Shown in pieces: positions 1 through 5,457 of a DNA stretch of 5,457 bases. The DNA is from Deltaproteobacteria bacterium. GTDB lineage: Bacteria; Myxococcota; Myxococcia; Myxococcales; Myxococcaceae. Every line of letters begins with the position of its first letter. Position 1 is the first letter of the stretch. A model generated the notes under the pieces. It was not told where the DNA came from and did not search any database. It saw only the letters and a list, made by a program, of their open reading frames with translations. The stretch lies in the NCBI GenBank assembly GCA_016875515.1, contig VGRA01000218.1, positions 1 through 5,457 on the forward strand, given 5' to 3'. The translations under genes and the position numbers were made by a program.

Positions 1-366
1 CGGGCCGTATTCCTCCTTCAGCGCGAGGTGGTTGGCGTCATGCAGGGTGGCCACCAGCGGACCGGGCCATGCAGCCGGCAGGGAGAAGGAGGTGGCGTGG
101 AAGAGGGCAGGGCGGAGGCGGGCGAGCGACTCCAGCAGCGCCGGCTGCTCGGCGAGCGAGAGGAACCCCGCCCGGCAGCGGTGGAGCGGAAGATCCGGCG
201 TGAGCGGACCCAGGTCTCCGGGCAGGCCCCGCGGCCCGGCCAGCCCCGCGAACTGCCAGGCCGGGGCCAGCCGGGGCAGGCGGCGCGCCAGCTCCAGCGC
301 GTAGCGGGCAATGCCGTGCAGCTGTCCCTCGACCATCCGGAGATCAATGAGGACCAGGGGGCGCAC
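1..366 (-). CDS. GT4-family glycosyltransferase, N-terminal fragment (runs off left edge)
   Basis: Only the first 122 codons are in the window. The N-terminus reads (M)RPLVLIDLRMVEG, a first beta strand followed by the G-I-A-R-Y motif (residues 18-22) and an amphipathic helix. This is the usual opening of GT-B fold, GT4-type glycosyltransferases, where the GI(G/A)RY loop sits near the sugar-nucleotide and acceptor cleft. Further on are FHATSFSLP (89-97) and VATLHDANHL (105-114), matching the family's 'H-x-P' and 'V-x-T-x-H-D' strands. The catalytic C-terminal domain with the EX7E motif is missing. I chose the GTG at 366-364: it is the first plausible start after an in-frame TAG at 417-415, and the first in-frame ATG (336) would cut away the first strand. 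No strong Shine-Dalgarno is visible. The gene is divergent from a second glycosyltransferase 64 bp away and probably serves the same polysaccharide pathway. Donor and acceptor sugars cannot be deduced. Confidence 0.82.
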   Translation of the reverse strand, partial: MRPLVLIDLRMVEGQLHGIARYALELARRLPRLAPAWQFAGLAGPRGLPGDLGPLTPDLPLHRCRAGFLSLAEQPALLESLARLRPALFHATSFSLPAAWPGPLVATLHDANHLALKEEYGP

Positions 367-376
367 GCAGCCGCAC

Positions 377-387
377 CGGATAGCAGA
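377..387 (-). promoter_or_regulatory. Putative extended -10 promoter element for the leftward glycosyltransferase
   Basis: On the minus strand the sequence reads TCTGCTATCCG, containing an extended -10 TGn followed by TATCCG (three of six matches to TATAAT). It ends 10 nt before the GTG start at 366. No convincing -35 hexamer is seen. The TCTGCTA core recurs ahead of both plus-strand polysaccharide genes at nearly the same distance from the start codon, which is the main support. The call is inferred from pattern alone. Confidence 0.35.
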
Positions 388-409
388 TCCGCCGCCCCGC
401 TGGGCAGTC

Positions 410-421
410 CTCTGCTAAGGC
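410..421 (+). promoter_or_regulatory. CTCTGCTAAGG box: putative extended -10 element or Shine-Dalgarno for the rightward glycosyltransferase
   Basis: CTCTGCTAAGG (410-420) is repeated exactly at 1546-1556 ahead of the next gene. Read as a promoter, TGC-TAAGGC is an extended -10; from memory, TAAGGG is the reported -10 of the Myxococcus xanthus vegA promoter. Transcription would then begin a few bases before the ATG at 431, giving a nearly leaderless mRNA. Read as a ribosome binding site, TAAGG is the 5' part of the TAAGGAGG consensus, and the 10-nt gap to ATG gives about 6 nt aligned spacing, which is acceptable. No -35 hexamer is evident 15-19 bp upstream. The sequence alone does not decide between the two. 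Confidence 0.4.
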
Positions 422-430
422 TCCCGGGCC

Positions 431-1531
431 ATGCGGGTGGCGCTGGTCCACGACTGGTTGGTGACGGCGCGGGGAGGGGAGCGCGTGCTGGAGGCGCTCT
501 GCCGGATGTTCCCGGGCGCGGAGCTCTTCACGCTGCTGCACCAGCCCGGCTCGCAGTCCGCGCTCATCGAGCAGCGGCGCATCACCACCTCGCTGCTGGA
601 CCGGATCCCCGGGGTGTACGGGCGGTACCGGCACCTGCTGCCGCTCATGCCCGCGGCCATAGAGGCGCTGCGGCTGGACGGGTTCGACCTGGTGATCAGC
701 TCCAGCCACTGCGTGGCCAAGGGGGTGCGCGTCCCGGCCGGCGCCAGGCACCTGTCCTACGTGCACGCCCCCATGCGGTACATGTGGGACCTCTTCGACG
801 ACTACTTCGGGCCGGGGCGGGCGAGCGCGCCGGTGCGGTGGGCGGCACGCGTGGCCCGCCCGGCGCTGCGGGCGTGGGACCGGTCCTCGGCGCAGCGGCC
901 GGACCTGCTCGTTGCCAACAGCCACCATGTGGCCGGGAAGGTGAAGGCCTTCTGGGGGCGGGAGGCGCCCGTCGTGCATCCGCCCGTGGATTTGTCCCGC
1001 TTCACCGCCGCCCCGCCAGGGGAGGGCAGGGGCGGCTATTTCCTGTGGCTGGGGGCGCTCGCCCCCTACAAGCGGGTGGACCTGGCGCTGGAGGCCTTCC
1101 GCCGCACCGGGCTGCCGCTTTGGGTGGCGGGGGACGGGCAGGACGCGGCGCGGCTGCGTGCGTCACTCCCGTCCAGCGTGAAGCTGCTGGGGAAGGTGGC
1201 GGACGCGGACGTGCCCTCGCTCTACCGGGAGGCGCGCGCGCTCGTCTTTCCAGGGGAGGAGGACTTCGGCATCACCCCGCTGGAGGCGCAGGCCAGCGGC
1301 AGGCCCGTCCTTGCGCTGGGGCGGGGTGGGGCGCTGGAGACGGTGACGGAGCGCACCGGCGTCTTCTTCCGCGACCAGACCGTTGAGGGGTTGGTGGAGG
1401 CGGTGCGCGTGTTCGAGCGCAGCTTCGAGCCCGGCTTCCAGCCCGCCGAGGCGCGCGCGCAGGCGGAGCGGTTCAGCCCCGCCGCGTTCGAGGCGGGGCT
1501 GCGCGCGCAGTTGGGCCGGCTGGGAGTGTGA
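431..1531 (+). CDS. GT4-family glycosyltransferase (WbaZ/mannosyltransferase-like), polysaccharide assembly
   Basis: A complete 366-residue, two-domain GT-B glycosyltransferase, the normal size for GT4. The N-terminus MRVALVHDWLVTARGGERVLE carries the first strand and the G-G-E-R loop (15-18) that contacts the donor nucleotide. SYVHAPMRYMWD (109-120) is a signature of the WbaZ-like mannosyl/hexosyl transferase subgroup. The C-terminal Rossmann domain begins near residue 202 (YFLWLGALAPYKRVDLALEA) with the conserved basic pair K214/R215 that binds donor phosphates, then WVAGDG (231-236). The EX7E motif is E277 and E285 within EEDFGITPLE. No signal peptide or membrane helix is seen, so it should act on the cytoplasmic face of the membrane, adding a sugar to a lipid-linked intermediate. 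It lies 38 bp upstream of the initiating phosphotransferase in the same direction. A GDP-mannose donor is a guess from the subgroup. Confidence 0.92.
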   Translation: MRVALVHDWLVTARGGERVLEALCRMFPGAELFTLLHQPGSQSALIEQRRITTSLLDRIPGVYGRYRHLLPLMPAAIEALRLDGFDLVISSSHCVAKGVRVPAGARHLSYVHAPMRYMWDLFDDYFGPGRASAPVRWAARVARPALRAWDRSSAQRPDLLVANSHHVAGKVKAFWGREAPVVHPPVDLSRFTAAPPGEGRGGYFLWLGALAPYKRVDLALEAFRRTGLPLWVAGDGQDAARLRASLPSSVKLLGKVADADVPSLYREARALVFPGEEDFGITPLEAQASGRPVLALGRGGALETVTERTGVFFRDQTVEGLVEAVRVFERSFEPGFQPAEARAQAERFSPAAFEAGLRAQLGRLGV

Positions 1532-1557
1532 CGGGCGCGGCGGCGCTCTGCTAAGGG
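1528..1557 (+). promoter_or_regulatory. Putative sigma70-type promoter of the phosphotransferase gene (TAAGGG -10)
   Basis: The 38-bp gap between the glycosyltransferase and the phosphotransferase holds the second copy of CTCTGCTAAGG (1546-1556). The hexamer TAAGGG (1552-1557) follows a TG one base upstream, and GTGACG (1528-1533, four of six matches to TTGACA) lies 18 bp before it, overlapping the upstream stop codon. A start about 7 nt downstream would leave a leader of only about 5 nt before the ATG at 1570. The same TAAGG could instead serve as a weak Shine-Dalgarno, although the 13-nt gap is rather long. If it is a promoter, the gene can be transcribed apart from its upstream neighbour. 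Confidence 0.4.
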
Positions 1558-1569
1558 CCCGTTCCGGCC

Positions 1570-2961
1570 ATGTTCAGCCGGTTCCAGCGCTTCTACACCT
1601 CCATCAAGGTCGCCACCGACGTGGCGGTTCTCGCCGCCGCCTTCGCCCTGGCCTTCGCCACGCGCTTCTACGGCCCGTTCGCCGCCGAGGCCCTGCCGCC
1701 CTGGCGCGAGACGTGGCTGACGCTGGGCATGGCGCTCGTCATCTTCCCGGTGACGTACCATCAGGCCCGCCTCTACGAGACGAACCGCTCGCGCACGCAC
1801 GTGGGCGAGGCCTTCGAGCTGTTCCGGGCCACGGTGCTGGCCACCGTCATCTTCGTGGCCGTCATGTACTTCAGCCGCGAGCGGTTCAGCCGGCTGACGC
1901 TGGGGCTCTTCGCCACCTACGCGTTTGCCCTGGTGGGGCTGACGCGGACGGTGTTCCGGGCGCTGCTGAACGAGCTGCGGCGGCGGGGGCACAACCTCAA
2001 GAGCATCCTGGTCATTGGCGCCGGGGTGTTGGGACAGCGCGTCATCGACACCATCGAGGGTCACCGCGAGCTGGGGTTCCGCGTGACGGGGGTCCTGACG
2101 CGCAACCCGGAGAAGGTTGGGATGGTGGTCAAGGGGGCCCCTGTGTTGGGCCACCTCTCGGACGTGGAGCGGGTGCTGGACGAGCGGCCGGTGGACCAGG
2201 TGATCATCGCACTGCCCATAGAGGACCAGGTGCAGGTGCGGGATCTCATGGAACGGCTCGCCCTGCGCACGGTGGACGTGAAGGTGGTGCCGGACCTCTA
2301 CCAGTACATCACCCTGTGCGGCGGCCTGGAGGAGTTCGGCGGGCTGCCCATCATCAACCTGCAGAGCCACCCGCTGGCCGGCTGGAACCTGGTCTTCAAG
2401 CGGGTGTTCGACGTGCTGCTCGCGCTGGTGGCCATCCTGCTGACCGGCCCCGTCATGCTGGTGACCGCGCTGGCCGTGAAACTGACCAGCAAGGGGCCCA
2501 TCCTCTACGAGCAGGAGCGCATGGGGATGGACGGGGCCACCTTCCACATCCTCAAGTTCCGCACCATGCGGACGGACGCGGAGACGTCCGGTGCGAAGAT
2601 GGCAAGCAAGGAGGATCCCCGCCGCACCCCCATTGGGACGTTCCTGCGGAAGTACTCCATTGACGAACTGCCGCAGTTCTTCAACGTCCTTCGCGGGGAC
2701 ATGAGCCTCGTGGGACCGCGGCCGGAGCGGCCCGTCTTTATCGAGGATTTCAAGAAGCAGATCCCCCGCTACCACCTGCGCCACAAGGTGAAGGCCGGCA
2801 TCACCGGCTGGGCCCAGGTGAACGGGCTGCGGGGGCAGACGAGCATCGAGAAGCGGATCGAGTACGACCTCTACTACATCGAGAACTGGTCGCTGCTGCT
2901 GGACCTGAAGATCCTCGTCCGAACCGCGCTCGGCGGGTTCCTCTCCAAGAACGCGTACTGA
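1570..2961 (+). CDS. Undecaprenyl-phosphate hexose-1-phosphate transferase (WcaJ/WbaP/EpsZ-type initiating enzyme)
   Basis: A complete 463-residue membrane enzyme of the polyisoprenyl-phosphate hexose-1-phosphate transferase family. It would move glucose- or galactose-1-phosphate from UDP-sugar to undecaprenyl phosphate, the first step of repeat-unit synthesis. Hydrophobic segments lie near 14-32, 46-62, 84-102 and 108-128. A Rossmann-like domain follows (about 143-245) with an intact GxGxxG, VIGAGVLG (148-155). The bacterial sugar transferase domain starts at KRVFD (277-281), with a hydrophobic re-entrant helix (281-304) broken by P294, equivalent to the topology-setting proline of WcaJ. Then come KFRTM (329-333), the catalytic Asp-Glu pair D365/E366 in DELPQ, MSLVGPRPERP (378-388) and GITGWAQVNGLRG (410-422). 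The end FLSKNAY is typical. M. xanthus EpsZ and ExoE are family members; which, if either, is the orthologue is undetermined. It follows a GT4 gene by 38 bp and probably shares its pathway. Confidence 0.95.
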   Translation: MFSRFQRFYTSIKVATDVAVLAAAFALAFATRFYGPFAAEALPPWRETWLTLGMALVIFPVTYHQARLYETNRSRTHVGEAFELFRATVLATVIFVAVMYFSRERFSRLTLGLFATYAFALVGLTRTVFRALLNELRRRGHNLKSILVIGAGVLGQRVIDTIEGHRELGFRVTGVLTRNPEKVGMVVKGAPVLGHLSDVERVLDERPVDQVIIALPIEDQVQVRDLMERLALRTVDVKVVPDLYQYITLCGGLEEFGGLPIINLQSHPLAGWNLVFKRVFDVLLALVAILLTGPVMLVTALAVKLTSKGPILYEQERMGMDGATFHILKFRTMRTDAETSGAKMASKEDPRRTPIGTFLRKYSIDELPQFFNVLRGDMSLVGPRPERPVFIEDFKKQIPRYHLRHKVKAGITGWAQVNGLRGQTSIEKRIEYDLYYIENWSLLLDLKILVRTALGGFLSKNAY

Positions 2962-2970
2962 CGGCAGCCA

Positions 2971-3005
2971 AGAAAAAGCCCCTCCCGCGGGAGCGAGAGG
3001 GGCCT
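2971..3005 (-). terminator. Intrinsic terminator of nrdJ (minus-strand direction)
   Basis: GCCCCTC (2978-2984) pairs with GAGGGGC (2997-3003) around a 12-nt loop. On the minus strand the stem can extend by a G-U and an A-U pair and is followed at once by TTTTTCTT (2977-2970), the classic hairpin plus U-tract. It begins about 44 nt after the nrdJ stop codon. On the plus strand the hairpin is followed by CTCAGG with no T-run, so it is not a canonical terminator for the phosphotransferase gene, though the stem might slow or end that transcript. A 12-bp perfect palindrome, CTCCCGCGGGAG (2982-2993), overlaps the left arm. Confidence 0.8.
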
Positions 3006-3048
3006 CAGGACCAACGGAGGGGTTGGGACCCGAATCAGCGTGTGTCGC

Positions 3049-5457
3049 TCAACTGCAGCCGGAGGTGGAGCCGCAGTTGCTGCACTTGTAGCAAGCGCCG
3101 TTGCGCACCATGATCTCCCCGCAGCTGTGGCACGGGGGGGCGTCCGCCTGGTTCAGGTAGGCGGTGCGGCTGCCGCTGGACTCCGGCGCCGCGGCGGCCG
3201 AGTACGAGGGCTGGTTCGCGCCCGTCACCTCGGGAGTGCCCTCCAGCTTCGCCGCGGCGGCAGAACGCGCCTGCAGCGGGTTGGTGCCGCTCAGGAACTT
3301 CAGCGACAGCCAGCGGAAGATGTAGTCCGTGATGGACTTTGCAATGGGGATGTCCGGGTTCCCGGTGAAGCCGGACGGCTCGAAGCGGGTGTGGCTGAAC
3401 TTGTCCACCAGCACCTGCAGCGGCACGCCGTACTGGAGCGCCAGGGAGATGGCAGTGGCGAAGCTGTCGATGAGGCCGGAGACGACGGAGCCCTCCTTCG
3501 CCATCACGCAGAACAGCTCGCCCGGCGTCCCGTCCTCGTACATGCCCACCGTGAGGTAGCCCTCGTGGCCGGCAATGTTGAACTTGTGGGTGAGTGCCTG
3601 CCGCTCGTCCGGGAGCCGCCGGCGCGCCGCGCGCGGGGCCACCGCGGCCAGGTCCGCGGGCAGCTCGGACTTGGCGACCTTGGAGGACTCCTCCTTCTTG
3701 GTGTTGAGCGGCTGGCTGCGCTTGCAGCCGTCCCGGTACACCGCCACCGCCTTGAGCCCCATCTTCCAGGCCTCCAGGTAGGCGGCGCCAATGTCCTCCA
3801 CCGTGGCGTCGTTGGGCAGGTTGACCGTCTTGCTGATGGCGCCGGAGAGGAACGGCTGGGCGGCGCCCATCATCTTGAGGTGGCCCATCCAGTGGATGAA
3901 GCGGGAGCCCCTGGCCGGCTTGAAGGCGCAGTCGAATACCGCCAGGTGCTCCGCCTTCAGGTGCGGGGCGCCCTCGATGGTGTCGTTCTTCTCCATGAAG
4001 GAGACGATCTCCGCCACCTCGGAGGGGGCGTAGCCCAGCTTCTGCAGCGCCAGCGGGACCGTGTTGTTGACGATCTTCAGCATCCCGCCGCCCACCAGCT
4101 TCTTGTACTTGATGAGCGCGATGTCCGGCTCGATGCCGGTGGTGTCGCAGTCCATCATGAAGCCGATGGTGCCCGTGGGGGCCAGCACCGTCACCTGGCT
4201 GTTGCGGAAGCCGTGGGCCTCGCCCGCCGTCAGCGCCTCGTCCCACGAGGCCCGGGCCGCGTCCAGCAGCGCCTTGCTCACGCCGGTAACGGGGACCTGC
4301 CACGCCGCCTTGCGGTGCTTGCGGATGACGCGGAGCATGGGCTCCTCGTTCTTCGCGTGTCCGGCGAAGGTGCCCATCCGCTCCGCCATGCGGGCGGACT
4401 GCCGGTAGGCGCGGCCGCACATGAGCGCGGTGATGGCCGCGGCGTAGTGGCGCCCCTCGTCCGAGTCATACGGCAGCCCGGACGCCATCAGCAGCGCGCC
4501 GAGGTTGGCGTAGCCCAGCCCCAGTGGACGGTAGTCGTGGCTGTTCTTCGTAATCTTCTCCGTGGGGTACTTGCTGAACCCGACGATGATCTCCTGGGCC
4601 AGGAGCACCACGTCCACCGCGTGCTCGAAGGCCTGCACGTCGAAGTCGCCGTCAATGGTGCGGAAGTGCATCAGGTTCAGGGACGCCAGGTTGCAGGCGG
4701 TGTCGTCCAGGAACATGTACTCGCTGCACGGGTTGGAGGCGTTGATGCGGTCCGTGTTGGCGCAGGTGTGCCAGTCGTTGATGGTGCTGTCGAACTGCAG
4801 CCCCGGGTCCCCGCAGAGGTGGGCCGCCTCGGAGATCTCCTTGAAGAGGTCCCGCGCCCGGTAGGTGTCCAGCGCCTTGCCGTCCCGCACCGCGTGCGTG
4901 GTCCAGCTCTTGTCCTCCACCACCGCCTTCATGAAGGCGTCCGTGACGCGCACGGAGTTGTTGCTGTTCTGGAAGAAGATGGAGCCGTAGGCCTCGCCGT
5001 TGAAGCTGCCGTCGTAACCGGCGTCGATCAGCGCCCAGGCCTTCTTCTCCTCGTCCGCCTTGCAGCGGATGAAGGGCAGGACGTCCGGGTGGTCCGCGTT
5101 CAGGATCACCATCTTGGCCGCCCGGCGCGTCTTTCCGCCGGACTTGATGACGCCGGCGAAGGCGTCAAAGCCGCGCATGAAGGAGACCGGTCCGGAAGCG
5201 GTGCCGCCGCCCGCCAGCAGCTCGCGGCTGGAGCGGATGGTGGAGAGGTTGGAGCCCGTGCCCGAGCCATACTTGAAGAGCATCCCCTCGGTGCGCGCCA
5301 GGGTGAGGATGCTGTCCATGGAGTCACCCACGGAGTTGATGAAGCAGGCAGAGCACTGCGGGTGCTCCTCCACGCCCACGTTGAACCAGACCGGGCTGTT
5401 GAAGGCCGCCTTCTGCCGGAGCAGCAGGTGGGACAGCTCCGCGTGGAACGCCTCCTT
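3049..5457 (-). CDS. nrdJ: Adenosylcobalamin-dependent (class II) ribonucleoside-diphosphate reductase, N-terminus beyond right edge
   Basis: The last 802 codons of NrdJ, which reduces ribonucleotides to deoxyribonucleotides with a B12-generated thiyl radical and works with or without oxygen. Counting from the right edge, FNSPVWFNVG (19-28) is the family's N-terminal signature, so perhaps 100-170 residues are missing. HPQCSACFIN (32-41) holds one redox cysteine of the active-site pair and DDTACNL (251-257) the other, C255. NPCSE (242-246) carries the catalytic N242, thiyl C244 and E246. APTGTIGFMMD and TTGIEP (426-444) form the substrate phosphate-binding region. A TSCPD-type domain follows (about 615-720, around GELFCVMAKEGS), then an Ala/Ser-rich linker and a C-terminal cysteine cluster (CxxC at 776/779, CxxCxxC at 789/792/795, C801) likely to bind zinc and carry thiols for re-reduction. 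All active-site residues are intact and no intein interrupts the visible part. NrdR boxes or a cobalamin riboswitch, if present, would lie outside the window. Confidence 0.96.
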   Translation of the reverse strand, partial: KEAFHAELSHLLLRQKAAFNSPVWFNVGVEEHPQCSACFINSVGDSMDSILTLARTEGMLFKYGSGTGSNLSTIRSSRELLAGGGTASGPVSFMRGFDAFAGVIKSGGKTRRAAKMVILNADHPDVLPFIRCKADEEKKAWALIDAGYDGSFNGEAYGSIFFQNSNNSVRVTDAFMKAVVEDKSWTTHAVRDGKALDTYRARDLFKEISEAAHLCGDPGLQFDSTINDWHTCANTDRINASNPCSEYMFLDDTACNLASLNLMHFRTIDGDFDVQAFEHAVDVVLLAQEIIVGFSKYPTEKITKNSHDYRPLGLGYANLGALLMASGLPYDSDEGRHYAAAITALMCGRAYRQSARMAERMGTFAGHAKNEEPMLRVIRKHRKAAWQVPVTGVSKALLDAARASWDEALTAGEAHGFRNSQVTVLAPTGTIGFMMDCDTTGIEPDIALIKYKKLVGGGMLKIVNNTVPLALQKLGYAPSEVAEIVSFMEKNDTIEGAPHLKAEHLAVFDCAFKPARGSRFIHWMGHLKMMGAAQPFLSGAISKTVNLPNDATVEDIGAAYLEAWKMGLKAVAVYRDGCKRSQPLNTKKEESSKVAKSELPADLAAVAPRAARRRLPDERQALTHKFNIAGHEGYLTVGMYEDGTPGELFCVMAKEGSVVSGLIDSFATAISLALQYGVPLQVLVDKFSHTRFEPSGFTGNPDIPIAKSITDYIFRWLSLKFLSGTNPLQARSAAAAKLEGTPEVTGANQPSYSAAAAPESSGSRTAYLNQADAPPCHSCGEIMVRNGACYKCSNCGSTSGCS

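Noticed and set aside
344..979. Minus-strand open frame of 211 codons over the divergent intergenic region and the rightward glycosyltransferase
   Set aside because: It overlaps the starts of two well-supported genes and encodes a His/Pro/Arg-rich product without recognisable domains.
28..1386. Plus-strand open frame of 452 codons across the left half
   Set aside because: It overlaps the motif-bearing glycosyltransferase frames on both strands, is rich in Gly, Arg and Ala, has no recognisable motif, and is the expected by-product of very high GC.
1222..2784. Minus-strand open frame of 520 codons opposite the phosphotransferase
   Set aside because: It is a shadow of the clearly real plus-strand genes, is rich in His, Gln, Arg and Gly, and has no domain signature.
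2978..3003. The hairpin as a plus-strand terminator for the phosphotransferase gene
   Set aside because: On the plus strand it is followed by CTCAGGACC with no T-run. Only the minus-strand direction has the U-tract.
3035..4420. Minus-strand open frame of 461 codons overlapping nrdJ in another frame
   Set aside because: The NrdJ frame carries all conserved motifs through this region. The alternative product is compositionally biased with no motif.
5377..5379. GTG as the start codon of nrdJ
   Set aside because: This codon is the Val within the conserved FNSPVWFNVG segment, and the frame stays open with family-like sequence to the window edge, so the true start lies outside.
3049..5457. Possible intein or frameshift in the reductase
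   Set aside because: Inteins are common in reductases, but the NPCSE and APTGTIGF regions are uninterrupted and the visible frame is continuous with family-like sequence throughout.
1..5457. CRISPR arrays, tRNA or rRNA genes, insertion sequences and attachment sites
   Set aside because: No regularly spaced repeats, tRNA-like arms, transposase motifs or terminal inverted repeats were seen. Coding sequence fills nearly the whole window and no gene-free gap exceeds about 90 bases.

Overview
The window is very GC-rich, with G or C at most third codon positions. It reads as a stretch of chromosome from a high-GC bacterium. The protein flavour and the TAAGG(G) boxes ahead of starts suggest a myxobacterium (Myxococcus, Corallococcus or Stigmatella type), but this is inference without a database search.

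Layout, left to right. Positions 1-366 (minus strand) hold the N-terminal 122 codons of a GT4-type glycosyltransferase that runs off the left edge and starts at a GTG. A 64-bp divergent intergenic region follows. Positions 431-1531 (plus) encode a complete 366-residue GT4 glycosyltransferase. After a 38-bp gap, positions 1570-2961 (plus) encode a complete 463-residue polyprenyl-phosphate hexose-1-phosphate transferase of the WcaJ/WbaP/EpsZ type, the enzyme that starts a lipid-linked repeat unit. Positions 2962-3048 form a convergent intergenic region with a hairpin plus T-tract, oriented to end the minus-strand transcript. Positions 3049-5457 (minus) hold the C-terminal 802 codons of a class II (adenosylcobalamin-dependent) ribonucleotide reductase, nrdJ, whose start lies beyond the right edge.

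The left three genes form the edge of a cell-surface or secreted polysaccharide locus: the phosphotransferase would load the first sugar phosphate on undecaprenyl phosphate, and the two glycosyltransferases would extend it at the cytoplasmic membrane face. The nrdJ gene is an unrelated housekeeping gene for dNTP synthesis, convergent with the polysaccharide genes and separated from them by its terminator.

The most interesting non-coding signal is a 7-mer, TCTGCTA, placed 13-16 nt ahead of the start codon of all three polysaccharide genes (one on the minus strand, two on the plus strand). It looks like a shared extended -10 box giving very short leaders. In the two plus-strand cases the adjoining TAAGG could instead be a Shine-Dalgarno sequence. 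I see no mobile element, CRISPR array, RNA gene, frameshift or clearly new system; the coding content is recognisable.
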